From: an uncultured Bacteroidales bacterium
GTDB lineage: Bacteria; Bacteroidota; Bacteroidia; Bacteroidales; UBA1715
DNA length: 64,000 nt
Assembly: GCA_937892155.1 (NCBI GenBank)
Contig: CALAUG010000031.1
Coordinates: 62,001-126,000, forward strand
Direction: 5' to 3'
The notes under the pieces were generated by a model. It saw only the letters and a program-made list of their open reading frames with translations, was not told the origin of the DNA and made no database searches. Of this stretch, positions 25,654 to 33,362 are shown one piece after another. Position numbers and translations under genes: made by a program. Position 1 is the first letter of the stretch. Every line of letters starts with the position of its first letter.

Positions 25654-26373
25654 CTACAATAATGTAGCTATCTCCCTTAATTTTATTTTTCCTTCGTAAA
25701 TCGCCTTACCAGTTATAACGCCATCAATACCTTTGGCATCAAGTTTTAAAATATCGTCTAACGAAGATATACCGCCACTGGCAATCACATACAAATCGGG
25801 GAATTTTTGTTTGATTTTTACATACAAATCCGCATTTGCACCTTGCAACATACCATCTTTACTAATATCCGTACATATAATTTTTGAAATTCCATCGGCA
25901 ACATAATCCCGTAAGAAAACAAAAAGATCCAAAGATGTACCTTCCTGCCAACCACTCACTGCAATTTTTTCATTCTTTGCATCAGCGCCAAGAATAATCT
26001 TGTCGCATCCATATTTTTGTAACCACGAAAGAAACATTGCACGATTTTTTACAGCAATACTTCCGCCAGTTACCATACTTGCACCAGATTCGAACGCAAT
26101 TCGTAAATCTTCATCTGTTTTCAAGCCTCCACCAAAATCAACAATCAAATTTGTATGAGTTGTAATGGACTCTAGAACCTTATAATTAACAATTCTACTA
26201 CTTTTAGCTCCATCAAGATCGACTAAATGTAAACGTTTTATTCCATTTGCCTCAAATTCTTTTGCAACCTCCAATGGATTTTCGTTGTACACTTTTTTTT
26301 GTGCATAATCACCCTGAGACAACCGTACACATTTAGCATCAATAATATCTATGGCTGGTATGATTTCTATCAT
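25654..26373 (-). CDS. hisA: HisA, ProFAR isomerase
   Basis: HisA isomerises ProFAR to PRFAR in histidine synthesis. The 239-residue TIM barrel begins IEIIPAIDIIDAKCVRLSQGDY, with the catalytic Asp in PAIDI, and contains HLVDLDGA, VDFGGGLKTDEDL, MVTGGSIAVKN, ICTDISKDGMLQG with the second Asp, and ASGGISSLDDI. Length is standard. Unlike a full his operon it stands alone here, with hisB 5 kb away and no other his genes in the window, so the pathway is split. It follows tRNA-Lys(UUU) with a terminator between them; no TAnnTTTG box was found. Confidence 0.96.
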   Translation of the reverse strand: MIEIIPAIDIIDAKCVRLSQGDYAQKKVYNENPLEVAKEFEANGIKRLHLVDLDGAKSSRIVNYKVLESITTHTNLIVDFGGGLKTDEDLRIAFESGASMVTGGSIAVKNRAMFLSWLQKYGCDKIILGADAKNEKIAVSGWQEGTSLDLFVFLRDYVADGISKIICTDISKDGMLQGANADLYVKIKQKFPDLYVIASGGISSLDDILKLDAKGIDGVITGKAIYEGKIKLREIATLL

Positions 26374-26397
26374 AACTATATTTATTATACCTAAAAC

Positions 26398-26428
26398 AAA
26401 AAAGCCTCAAGATTACTCTCAAGGCTTT
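26398..26428 (-). terminator. Terminator of tRNA-Lys(UUU)
   Basis: AAAGCCT pairs with AGGCTTT on the minus strand and is followed by a T-rich run into the hisA leader. Confidence 0.7.
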
Positions 26429-26431
26429 CTG

Positions 26432-26504
26432 TGATCCAGATGGGGCTCGAACCCATGACCCCATCCTTAAAAGGGATGTGCTCTACCTGCTGAGCTACTG
26501 AATC
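26432..26504 (-). tRNA. tRNA-Lys (anticodon UUU)
   Basis: The minus strand gives a full cloverleaf: acceptor GATTCAG/CTGGATC, D-arm GCTC/GAGC, anticodon stem CATCC/GGATG with loop CTTTTAA (anticodon TTT), T-arm ATGGG/CCCAT with TTCGAGC. Discriminator A; no encoded CCA. It reads AAA and AAG. Confidence 0.95.
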
Positions 26505-26529
26505 AATCCGTCCCTCTAAAAAGACGTTG

Positions 26530-26559
26530 CAAAAGTAGTCTTTTTTTTATTACTCCCAA
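26530..26559 (-). promoter_or_regulatory. Promoter of tRNA-Lys(UUU)
   Basis: On the minus strand TTG (26559-26557) and TACTTTTG (26537-26530) are 19 nt apart, 26 nt upstream of the mature tRNA. Confidence 0.75.
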
Positions 26560-26594
26560 ATTATATATTAAAATTTTTCAAAAAAAACAGCGAA

Positions 26595-27830
26595 CTAACA
26601 ACGACCCTTAAATGTGAATCCTAATGATTCTACTACCTGTTTCAATTTTTCAGTGGAAATCTGTCCCTCTACCACAACTTTCCCCGTTACAATATCTGCT
26701 TTGACGTCCAACACACCTTCCAGCTCTTTAATATGTGTTTCAACACTTTCTTTGCAATGATTACATCTCATACCATCGACTTGATATACCACACTACCAT
26801 GTAGGTGATCCACATGCCTGTGTTTCGTTATTAAAGCGTACATAATTAACACAAAGAATATAATTGTAGAACAAACTTCTACGATTGAAAATCGTGTTTC
26901 ACAGCAGTTCATCGTTGTATGAATTGTTGTAAACCATTCCGATGGAGCGACAACATCTATACACAAGCCAAATGAAACAGCTCCAAAGACGAGACTCAAA
27001 ACATATATCAGCATTGTTTTCAATCCCATGACCTTTTGTACAATTATTAACGATGCAAAACTTACCGCCGGTCCTGCCATTAAAAAGACAAAAGCAGCCC
27101 CTGGGGTTAACCCTTTCAACATTAATGCTGCAGCAATAGGAATTGAACCAGTTGCACAAACGTACATCGGCAAAGCAATTGCAAGCACGGCAAACATTTC
27201 CAGCAAAGGCTTGTCTGCGAATTGCAACAAAAACTCATCTGGCACACAAACTGCAATTATTCCTGCAATAATAAGACCTATCAGTAAACGGGTTCCTATA
27301 TCCTGCAACATAGTTACAAATCCATAATGAAAAATTTCAAAAAGTTTATTGTTTGAATGATTTTGACAATCACAATCATCATCACAACCATCTTTACAAA
27401 ACTCCATTGTTTCTGTTTTTTCAGATTTTTTATCAAAAGCAGTTACCAATCCTCCTGAGAATAACGACGTTATCAAAGCTGCAATAGGACGAATAATAGC
27501 AAACGGCAATCCAAACACGGAATATGTTGCCAAAATAGAATCAATACCCGTTTGTGGCGTTGCCGTTAAAAATGATGTCGTTGCCCCTTTGGAAGCACCT
27601 TCTTTCCGTAACGACATTGCAGTAGGCAATACTCCACACGAGCATAGTGGTAAAGGAATTCCAAACAAAGCAGCTAACAAAACAGATTTAAACGAATTTT
27701 CAGACAAATGTTTTTTATAGAAAGTGTTAGGAACAATCACGTGCAGTATTCCCGCACAAAGAAAACCCAATAACAGAAAAGGTGTCATTTCCATTATCAT
27801 TTTCACCAAAGAAATAACATTATCTTCCAT
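26595..27830 (-). CDS. SO_0444-type Cu/Zn efflux permease with HMA domain
   Basis: This 411-residue inner-membrane protein belongs to the permease family once called DUF318, which includes the SO_0444 Cu/Zn efflux type. The membrane part shows PFLLLGFLCAGILH, GIPLPLCSCGVLPTAMSLRKEGAS with the conserved CSCG, a cytoplasmic metal-rich loop (CKDGCDDDCDCQNH, about 145-160), and VCATGSIPIAAALMLKG. Residues about 345-411 are a heavy-metal-associated domain with metal motif MRCNHC. It would export or handle soft metals. It is monocistronic on the minus strand, and no metalloregulator gene lies beside it. Confidence 0.85.
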   Translation of the reverse strand: MEDNVISLVKMIMEMTPFLLLGFLCAGILHVIVPNTFYKKHLSENSFKSVLLAALFGIPLPLCSCGVLPTAMSLRKEGASKGATTSFLTATPQTGIDSILATYSVFGLPFAIIRPIAALITSLFSGGLVTAFDKKSEKTETMEFCKDGCDDDCDCQNHSNNKLFEIFHYGFVTMLQDIGTRLLIGLIIAGIIAVCVPDEFLLQFADKPLLEMFAVLAIALPMYVCATGSIPIAAALMLKGLTPGAAFVFLMAGPAVSFASLIIVQKVMGLKTMLIYVLSLVFGAVSFGLCIDVVAPSEWFTTIHTTMNCCETRFSIVEVCSTIIFFVLIMYALITKHRHVDHLHGSVVYQVDGMRCNHCKESVETHIKELEGVLDVKADIVTGKVVVEGQISTEKLKQVVESLGFTFKGRC

Positions 27831-27885
27831 TGTTTCAATTAATTTACACCTCTTAAATAACGTACACTAATCTTTGTCTATTGCT

Positions 27886-28593
27886 TCAAAATCCAAAACA
27901 TCTCATATAGGTAAGTCCATTCGGAACATAATTCTTATCATACGTTGTTGGTTTGCCATCGGCAGGATACACTCGTCCTGTATTATGATAATGAAAGGCA
28001 TCACGATAGCGTCCCTTTTGCAACAAATGACCATACTCGCCCTTTATCCATTTAACACCCCAATACACAGCATCCTTTCCTCGTAGATCAGCGACGTTAA
28101 TATGTAAATGGAGGCACTTATACCCCATGATTTGAAATGGTCCCCACGAAGTTGCCAGATTTTTCAGCGCATCGTCCGATGCATCCTGAATCATTGACGA
28201 TGTAACACCTTCGTATGATGCAAGTTTTCCTTCACGAACATTTTTCAAACGTTTATATACGTGCTTTTCAAAACGTTTGGGCATATCTGTCCGACCAGAA
28301 CATTCCAAACAGGCAAGTGCTTTCAAATACGCGGATGACAAGCCAACCACACGGGCACAGGAATCTATGATAGTACCATAATTTTCATTAACACGTTCAC
28401 AAACCTTCGGTAATTCATTTTCGGAGACTTCTATAGGTGCTTCATTACGAAAAGACACATGACAAATCCAACATGCAACTATAAACACCAACCCACCAAT
28501 GGCAAATTGACGGGTACGTTTCGCATTTTTCCCAATACCTTTTTTCTTCGATGTTTTCCGTCTTTTCTTTGTCTTATTTGAAGATTTCGCCAC
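27886..28593 (-). CDS. Membrane-anchored lysozyme-like protein
   Basis: This 235-residue protein starts with a strongly basic cytoplasmic stretch (Lys/Arg-rich, 1-30) and one membrane helix (about 31-45), leaving a periplasmic domain. ALACLECSGRTDMPKRFEKHVYKRLK contains a likely catalytic Glu, and TSWGPFQIMGYKCLHLHI resembles the GPFQIMG turn of lysozyme-fold transglycosylases and N-acetylmuramidases; FHYHNTGR may close the cleft. It probably cuts peptidoglycan, but the exact family is not certain. A -7 box sits 19 nt upstream. It is divergent from the acyl carrier protein gene. Confidence 0.68.
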   Translation of the reverse strand: MAKSSNKTKKRRKTSKKKGIGKNAKRTRQFAIGGLVFIVACWICHVSFRNEAPIEVSENELPKVCERVNENYGTIIDSCARVVGLSSAYLKALACLECSGRTDMPKRFEKHVYKRLKNVREGKLASYEGVTSSMIQDASDDALKNLATSWGPFQIMGYKCLHLHINVADLRGKDAVYWGVKWIKGEYGHLLQKGRYRDAFHYHNTGRVYPADGKPTTYDKNYVPNGLTYMRCFGF

Positions 28594-28611
28594 AACTACA
28601 ACTATTTTTCA

Positions 28612-28619
28612 CAAAAATA
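28612..28619 (-). promoter_or_regulatory. Candidate -7 box for the lysozyme-like gene
   Basis: TATTTTTG reads on the minus strand at 28619-28612, 18 nt upstream of the start codon, implying a very short leader. No properly spaced TTG was found. Confidence 0.45.
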
Positions 28620-28683
28620 CGATAAAAAAAATCCATTCTCATATCAAATACAAGTGAGAACTTTTTATTTTCCGAGAATTTAC

Positions 28684-28691
28684 TACTTTTG
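28684..28691 (+). promoter_or_regulatory. Candidate -7 box for the ACP operon
   Basis: TACTTTTG is an exact -7 match, 20 nt before the ACP start codon. No TTG is present at the ideal distance. Confidence 0.5.
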
Positions 28692-28711
28692 TTCCATAAA
28701 ATTCCAAAACG

Positions 28712-28954
28712 ATGACACGCGAAGAAATAGTTAAAATAACTAATGAATTTTTAGTTGATGAAATTGAAGTTGATGCAGAAAAGATAAACGACAGCGCTCG
28801 TTTAAAGGAAGATTTAGGCATTGACAGTCTTGATTTTGTTGATATTGTAGTGATAGTTGAAAGTCACTTTGGATTCAAAATCAAACCAGAAGAAATGAAA
28901 GACGTACAAACGCTTTCACAATTCTACGATTACATTGCCAACAAATTAGCATAA
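28712..28954 (+). CDS. Acyl carrier protein
   Basis: This 80-residue acidic protein carries acyl chains on phosphopantetheine. The modification site is the Ser in LGIDSLDFVDIV (Ser38 or near). The helical pattern fits type II ACPs. It is not in a fatty acid synthesis operon but is fused in context to an acyltransferase: the stop codon is directly followed by the ATG of the next gene. It is more likely a specialised ACP, such as those of aryl-polyene or lipid-tailoring clusters, than the housekeeping AcpP. Confidence 0.9.
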   Translation: MTREEIVKITNEFLVDEIEVDAEKINDSARLKEDLGIDSLDFVDIVVIVESHFGFKIKPEEMKDVQTLSQFYDYIANKLA

Positions 28955-29860
28955 ATGGAAAACCGTCAGTGGTCTGGTAAAACAGGAGGCGGTTCCTTTG
29001 GGCAGAAATTTCTATTTCGGGTGTTACGCCACATTCGTGTTTCGTTTCTATATCCCGTTTTATATATTGCCATTCCTTTCTATTGGCTTTTTGGTAAAAA
29101 AGGACGAAAAGCCATAATGTGCTATTTTACCAAGCATCAAGGATATACATATTGGGAAGCTGTCAGAGCTAGCCTAAAAAACCACTTAACATTTGGGAAA
29201 ATCGTACTTGACAAATTTGCCCTATTAGCGGAAAACACGAATCAATTCAAAATAACTGTCGAGGACATTGACCTATTTACCAATGCCATAAACCAACCGG
29301 AAGGATTTTTTGTTGTGAGCGCACATATTGGTAATTTTGAATTGGCTGGACACTGCCTCAGACAAGAAAAGAAACAATTATACGGCATTGTGTACAGCGG
29401 CGAAAGTCAAGTTTTGCAGACACGGCGAGCTGCGGCATTTCAAAAGTCGCACCTGAACCTCATACCAGTATCAAACGATATGTCGCATCTATTTGCCATA
29501 AAAAATGCAATTGACAATGGCGACATCGTCACGCTTCCTTGTGACAGGCTTTTGGGTAGTACTAAATCGTATAGTTGCGATTTTTTTGAGGGGAAAGCGG
29601 AATTTCCAATAGGAACCTTCCGTTTAGCCGCACAATTAGATGCTCCTGTTTTTATTGTATTTATGATGAAAGAGAAAGGGCTTTCATACCGTGGATTCGT
29701 GAAAAAGCTATCTCCTATCCAGAATGAAAAAGCATCTGCGAAAAAAGCGGAATTCTTGGCAAAACAATATGTCAATGAGTTAGAGAATATACTAAAACAA
29801 TATCCGGAACAGTGGTTTAATTATTATGATTTTTGGAATGAATTGAACAAAAACCAATAA
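28955..29860 (+). CDS. LpxL/HtrB-like lysophospholipid acyltransferase
   Basis: This 301-residue protein belongs to the LpxL/HtrB superfamily, which transfers acyl groups to lipid A or other lipids at the inner membrane. A hydrophobic segment sits near residues 30-47 (SFLYPVLYIAIPFYWLF). The catalytic HX4D/E motif is HIGNFE (about 124-129), and LPCDRLLGS matches the second conserved block. The preceding gene is a tightly coupled ACP, so the acyl donor is probably that ACP. The same gene pair occurs in Bacteroidota aryl-polyene clusters as I recall, which gives a possible but unproven role. Confidence 0.82.
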   Translation: MENRQWSGKTGGGSFGQKFLFRVLRHIRVSFLYPVLYIAIPFYWLFGKKGRKAIMCYFTKHQGYTYWEAVRASLKNHLTFGKIVLDKFALLAENTNQFKITVEDIDLFTNAINQPEGFFVVSAHIGNFELAGHCLRQEKKQLYGIVYSGESQVLQTRRAAAFQKSHLNLIPVSNDMSHLFAIKNAIDNGDIVTLPCDRLLGSTKSYSCDFFEGKAEFPIGTFRLAAQLDAPVFIVFMMKEKGLSYRGFVKKLSPIQNEKASAKKAEFLAKQYVNELENILKQYPEQWFNYYDFWNELNKNQ

Positions 29861-29927
29861 TGCCAGTTCCTGTAAAAGAAATAAAATATTAATACCGACC
29901 AAAAGTAGATTATTTCAATTAAAGAAG

Positions 29928-29935
29928 TACTTTTG
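29928..29935 (+). promoter_or_regulatory. Candidate -7 box for the methyltransferase gene
   Basis: TACTTTTG lies 16 nt before the start codon. No TTG at proper spacing, so only the -7 half is supported. Confidence 0.45.
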
Positions 29936-29951
29936 TGAAAATTGTTACAAA

Positions 29952-31037
29952 ATGGAATTACAGTCTCCTCAAAAGGAAATATACGCAAAAGAACGTTTTA
30001 CAGCTTTACAAGCTCAACGTTTAGCACAAGAGATCGCATTTGGACCTATTGTTTTTCAGGTTTCACGTTTAATGGTGAAATTCGGCATTTTCAAAATGTT
30101 GGATGACAACAAGAATGGTTTAACAATGGACGAAATCGTTGAAAAAACAAAATTATCACGATATGCCGTACAATGTTTATTAGAGTCTTCATTAACAATT
30201 GGTACTATTCTTTTAAAAGACGAAAAATTCCTTCTTGCAAAAGCAGGCTGGTTTCTCATTCATGACGACATGGCCCGTGTAAATATGGACTTCAATCACG
30301 ATGTCAATTACCTTGGACTTTTCAATCTTGAAGAAGCTTTAATTAATGGAAAACCTGAAGGGCTTAAAATTTTTGGAACTTGGAAAACCATATATGAAGG
30401 TTTGTCTCAATTACCGAAACAAGTTCAAAAAAGCTGGTTTGGTTTTGACCATTTTTATTCTGACAATTCTTTCCAACAGGCATTGGAAATCGTTTTTGCG
30501 AACAAACCCAAAACATTGCTTGATGTTGGTGGAAACACTGGTAGATGGGCTTTGCAGTGTGTTGGTTTTAACAAAGATGTAAAAGTCACCATTATGGACT
30601 TGCCACAACAACTAGAAATGATGCGTGCTCAAACGAAGGATTTACCTGGAGCAGATAGAATTTTTGGTCACGGAGCAAATTTACTTGACGAGAATGTTCC
30701 CTTCCCGACCAATTTTGATGCAATATGGATGAGTCAATTCCTTGATTGTTTCTCAGAATCGGAAGTTACGAGCATTCTAACCCGTGCTGCAAAATCAATG
30801 AATAAAGATAGCAAGCTTTACATAATGGAGACATTATGGGATCGCCAACGTTTTGAAACAGCATCATACTGTTTAGCACAAATCAGTTTATATTTTACCG
30901 CATTAGCAAACGGAAATTCAAAAATGTATTATTCCGGAGATATGATACGATGCGTTGAAAATGCTGGTTTACAGGTTGAAACAATTCATGACGGTTTGGG
31001 CTTAGGACATAGTATTATTGTCTGCAAATTACAATAA
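29952..31037 (+). CDS. SAM-dependent O-methyltransferase-like protein
   Basis: This 361-residue protein has a winged-helix dimerisation region (about 40-100; LTMDEIVEKTKLSRYAVQCLLE) and a class I SAM-binding fold (about 175-300). The glycine motif is LLDVGGNTGRWAL, followed by VTIMDLPQQLEMM and a later WMSQFLDCFSE. That architecture is found in O-methyltransferases of small-molecule pathways. It follows the ACP-acyltransferase pair with its own -7 box, 91 nt after the acyltransferase, and may act on the same product. The substrate is unknown. Confidence 0.8.
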   Translation: MELQSPQKEIYAKERFTALQAQRLAQEIAFGPIVFQVSRLMVKFGIFKMLDDNKNGLTMDEIVEKTKLSRYAVQCLLESSLTIGTILLKDEKFLLAKAGWFLIHDDMARVNMDFNHDVNYLGLFNLEEALINGKPEGLKIFGTWKTIYEGLSQLPKQVQKSWFGFDHFYSDNSFQQALEIVFANKPKTLLDVGGNTGRWALQCVGFNKDVKVTIMDLPQQLEMMRAQTKDLPGADRIFGHGANLLDENVPFPTNFDAIWMSQFLDCFSESEVTSILTRAAKSMNKDSKLYIMETLWDRQRFETASYCLAQISLYFTALANGNSKMYYSGDMIRCVENAGLQVETIHDGLGLGHSIIVCKLQ

Positions 31038-31045
31038 TACAGAAT

Positions 31046-31873
31046 CTATTTATTTATCATTATTCGACCATTAGATTCCAATACCATAGAATCTTTTTGT
31101 AAGGTCGCGATAATTTGTTGTACCAGATTGATGTCAAACCCTTGTATTTCCGACAACTCGTCTGCAGTTAACGGGCCATGCTGGAGAAGACAACGCAATG
31201 TAGCTGCCCGTTTTTGACGAAATGATCCTTCAAATTTCGACTGAATTGTATGCTTTGTTGAAAGACGATTATAATTTCCAACAGTTTTTTTTAAATAAGT
31301 GCCATAATCCATCAAAGCCCAATACCAAATACGTGGATTTTCGGTATATAACGTCTGTCTGGCCAAATCTTTTAAAACCGCTTCATCAACCTTCTCTGTA
31401 ACATCTTGAAAAAAAGTATATATCAAAACTGTGCGTACGTTAGTTTCCAAGAATACCAAAGGTTTATTATATGCATACACAAGTATTGACGCAGCCGTGT
31501 TTTCTCCGATTCCAGAACATGTCTGTAACAATCTTTGTTCTTGTGGAAATTCGTCCAGCTCAACAATTTGCTTTGCTGTTTGATGTAAATATTTCGCACG
31601 CCGGTTGTAACCTAACCCTGACCAATGAGCAAGAACTTCTTGAAAATCAGCTTGCGCTAAAACTTGCAATGTTGGGAACGCACTAATAAACTCCTGAAAT
31701 TTTATTAGTACACGCGAGACCTGTGTTTGTTGCAACATAACTTCAGACAGTAGAATAAAATAAGGATTTGTATCCTTACGCCAGGGCATTTCTCGATACA
31801 AATCCTTACCTTTTTGCAATACAACTTTCTGAAATTCAGCAATCTGCTGTTCTGTCAGTTGCAAATTATTCAT
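31046..31873 (-). CDS. MutY-like adenine glycosylase without Fe-S cluster
   Basis: This 275-residue HhH-GPD protein resembles A/G-specific adenine glycosylases, which remove A mispaired with 8-oxoguanine. LLSEVMLQQTQV (about 41-52) keeps the MutY catalytic Glu44 and the helix-hairpin-helix region reads CSGIGENTAASIL. The catalytic Asp of the LDGNV block is replaced: the sequence is FLETNVRTVL with Glu143. Only two cysteines are present, so the C-terminal [4Fe-4S] site is missing, and so is the NUDIX-like 8-oxoG domain. A short winged-helix-like C-terminus (about 215-275) takes its place. It overlaps the upstream terC gene by 8 nt. The specificity may differ from MutY. Confidence 0.82.
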   Translation of the reverse strand: MNNLQLTEQQIAEFQKVVLQKGKDLYREMPWRKDTNPYFILLSEVMLQQTQVSRVLIKFQEFISAFPTLQVLAQADFQEVLAHWSGLGYNRRAKYLHQTAKQIVELDEFPQEQRLLQTCSGIGENTAASILVYAYNKPLVFLETNVRTVLIYTFFQDVTEKVDEAVLKDLARQTLYTENPRIWYWALMDYGTYLKKTVGNYNRLSTKHTIQSKFEGSFRQKRAATLRCLLQHGPLTADELSEIQGFDINLVQQIIATLQKDSMVLESNGRIMINK

Positions 31874-32846
31874 ATTTCACTTCCGTGTGTTTTTTATTAT
31901 AGATGACAGATGCAAGTATGCCCACACCCAATATAAGAGCAATTGCACCCAATGAAATTCCTATAGAAATGTGCACAAATGAAGCTATCAACATTTTTAT
32001 GCCTATAAACAAAAGCAATATGAACAAACTCACTTTTAAGTATTTGAATTTATCCATAATTGACGCCAAAACGAAATACAGGGAACGTAATCCTAAAATT
32101 GCAAAAATGTTTGAAGTAAAAACAATAAAAGAATCCGTTGTCACAGAAAATACTGCCGGTATAGAATCAACTGCAAATAAAATATCCGTTGACTCAATGA
32201 CCATAAGTACCACAAAAAGTGGAGTTACTGCCTTTACACCATTTATTTTTGTAAAAAAGTGCCCCTCGTCCAAATCGGAACTTACAGGATATATTTTTCT
32301 AATAATTTTTACAACAACGCTCTTATCTGCATCAAAGTCATCATCTTTGCCAAACATCATTTTGAGAGCTGAAACAATCAACAAGCCACCAAAAATATAC
32401 ATCACCCACGTAAACTTGTTGACCAAAGCCGCACCCAAAACAATCATAACCCCACGAAATACAAGCGCTCCAATAATACCCCAAAATAGAACTTCGTGCT
32501 GATATTTGCCTGGTACTTTGAAATAAGAAAACAACATCACCATTACAAAGATATTATCGAGACTTAATGCCTTTTCTATCAAATAACCGGTCAAGTATTG
32601 CAAACCTGCATCCCAACCTGTTTTAATTGTCGCATCAGGAGTATTGGTTCGCAACTGAAACCAATCAAAATTATATGCGGCAACAACAATACCTCCAAAC
32701 AATAACGCACACGCAATCCATAAGCACGTCATTTTCAATGCTTCAGATGTTGAAATCTCATGCTGAGTTTTATTTAAAACCCCCAAGTCTAATGCCAACA
32801 AGGCAAAGACAATCAATAAAAAAATTCCCCAAGCAATTATAGTCAT
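31866..32846 (-). CDS. TerC-family integral membrane protein
   Basis: This 326-residue protein belongs to the TerC/Alx family, linked to tellurite resistance, manganese export and metal loading of secreted proteins. It has about nine membrane helices and the family blocks EKALSLDNIFVMVMLFSYF, YQHEVLFWGIIGALVFRG, VIESTDILFAVDSIPAVF and VFTSNIFAILGLRSLYF, with the conserved acidic residues in DN and ESTD. The mutY-like gene starts inside its end. A small barrel gene lies 9 nt upstream, so it may belong to the same long transcript. Confidence 0.93.
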   Translation of the reverse strand: MTIIAWGIFLLIVFALLALDLGVLNKTQHEISTSEALKMTCLWIACALLFGGIVVAAYNFDWFQLRTNTPDATIKTGWDAGLQYLTGYLIEKALSLDNIFVMVMLFSYFKVPGKYQHEVLFWGIIGALVFRGVMIVLGAALVNKFTWVMYIFGGLLIVSALKMMFGKDDDFDADKSVVVKIIRKIYPVSSDLDEGHFFTKINGVKAVTPLFVVLMVIESTDILFAVDSIPAVFSVTTDSFIVFTSNIFAILGLRSLYFVLASIMDKFKYLKVSLFILLLFIGIKMLIASFVHISIGISLGAIALILGVGILASVIYNKKHTEVKYE

Positions 32847-32855
32847 ATCTTCCGG

Positions 32856-33350
32856 TTAAAATAAATATCGTGCTGAAATCGTTGGCCAGAAAGCATTTAA
32901 GAAAACATCAGAATGGAAACAAACTCCATCACCAAAGTATGGACCTATTACTGGACGCAAGTCTGCAGATACCTGCAATGGGAACCAGAAATTATATTCC
33001 AAGCCAACCAAACCTGCAACACCAACGAAACAACCTAAATCTTCTGAACCCTGATGATAATGTTCATCCCAGACAAGGCCCAACGCACCTCCAACACCAG
33101 CATACCAGTTCCAATCACCCTTAGGAGACCAATCTGGAGAGGCAAAAATCCAATTGTGAATTGCCGAAGCTTGAGCACCATCACCAAAATGCCACAAACC
33201 ACCGTCAAACTCCCAGAAGTTTGTTCCACTTGCATTCATTTGATACGAAACCTCCAATGTGTTTGAAAGTCTTAAACCAATGGCTCTGTGTTGTGCCGTT
33301 GCAGCCAATGTACAAAGCGCTAGAAACGAAATTAATATTACCTTTTTCAT
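32856..33350 (-). CDS. Small outer-membrane beta-barrel protein
   Basis: This 164-residue protein has a signal peptide (hydrophobic core 3-17, cleavage after ATAQ) and alternating amphipathic strands: RAIGLRLSNTLEVSYQM, GDWNWYAGVGGALGLVW, CFVGVAGLVGLEYNF, LQVSADLRPVIGPYF and a final strand ending SARYLF, where the terminal Phe matches outer-membrane barrels. No specific function is visible. It ends the tight run of envelope genes that starts at 39.9 kb, 12 nt after the DUF5723 gene. Confidence 0.78.
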   Translation of the reverse strand: MKKVILISFLALCTLAATAQHRAIGLRLSNTLEVSYQMNASGTNFWEFDGGLWHFGDGAQASAIHNWIFASPDWSPKGDWNWYAGVGGALGLVWDEHYHQGSEDLGCFVGVAGLVGLEYNFWFPLQVSADLRPVIGPYFGDGVCFHSDVFLNAFWPTISARYLF

Positions 33351-33362
33351 TTATCTAATTTT

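Noticed and set aside
18157..28593. Metabolic island of transferred genes
   Set aside because: Despite mixed functions there are no integrase, transposase, direct repeats or clear composition shifts; the two tRNA-Lys genes show no attachment-site duplication.
31903..32502. 199-aa open frame on the plus strand opposite terC
   Set aside because: It is fully antisense to a well-conserved TerC gene, has no start context, and its composition is a shadow of membrane-protein codons.
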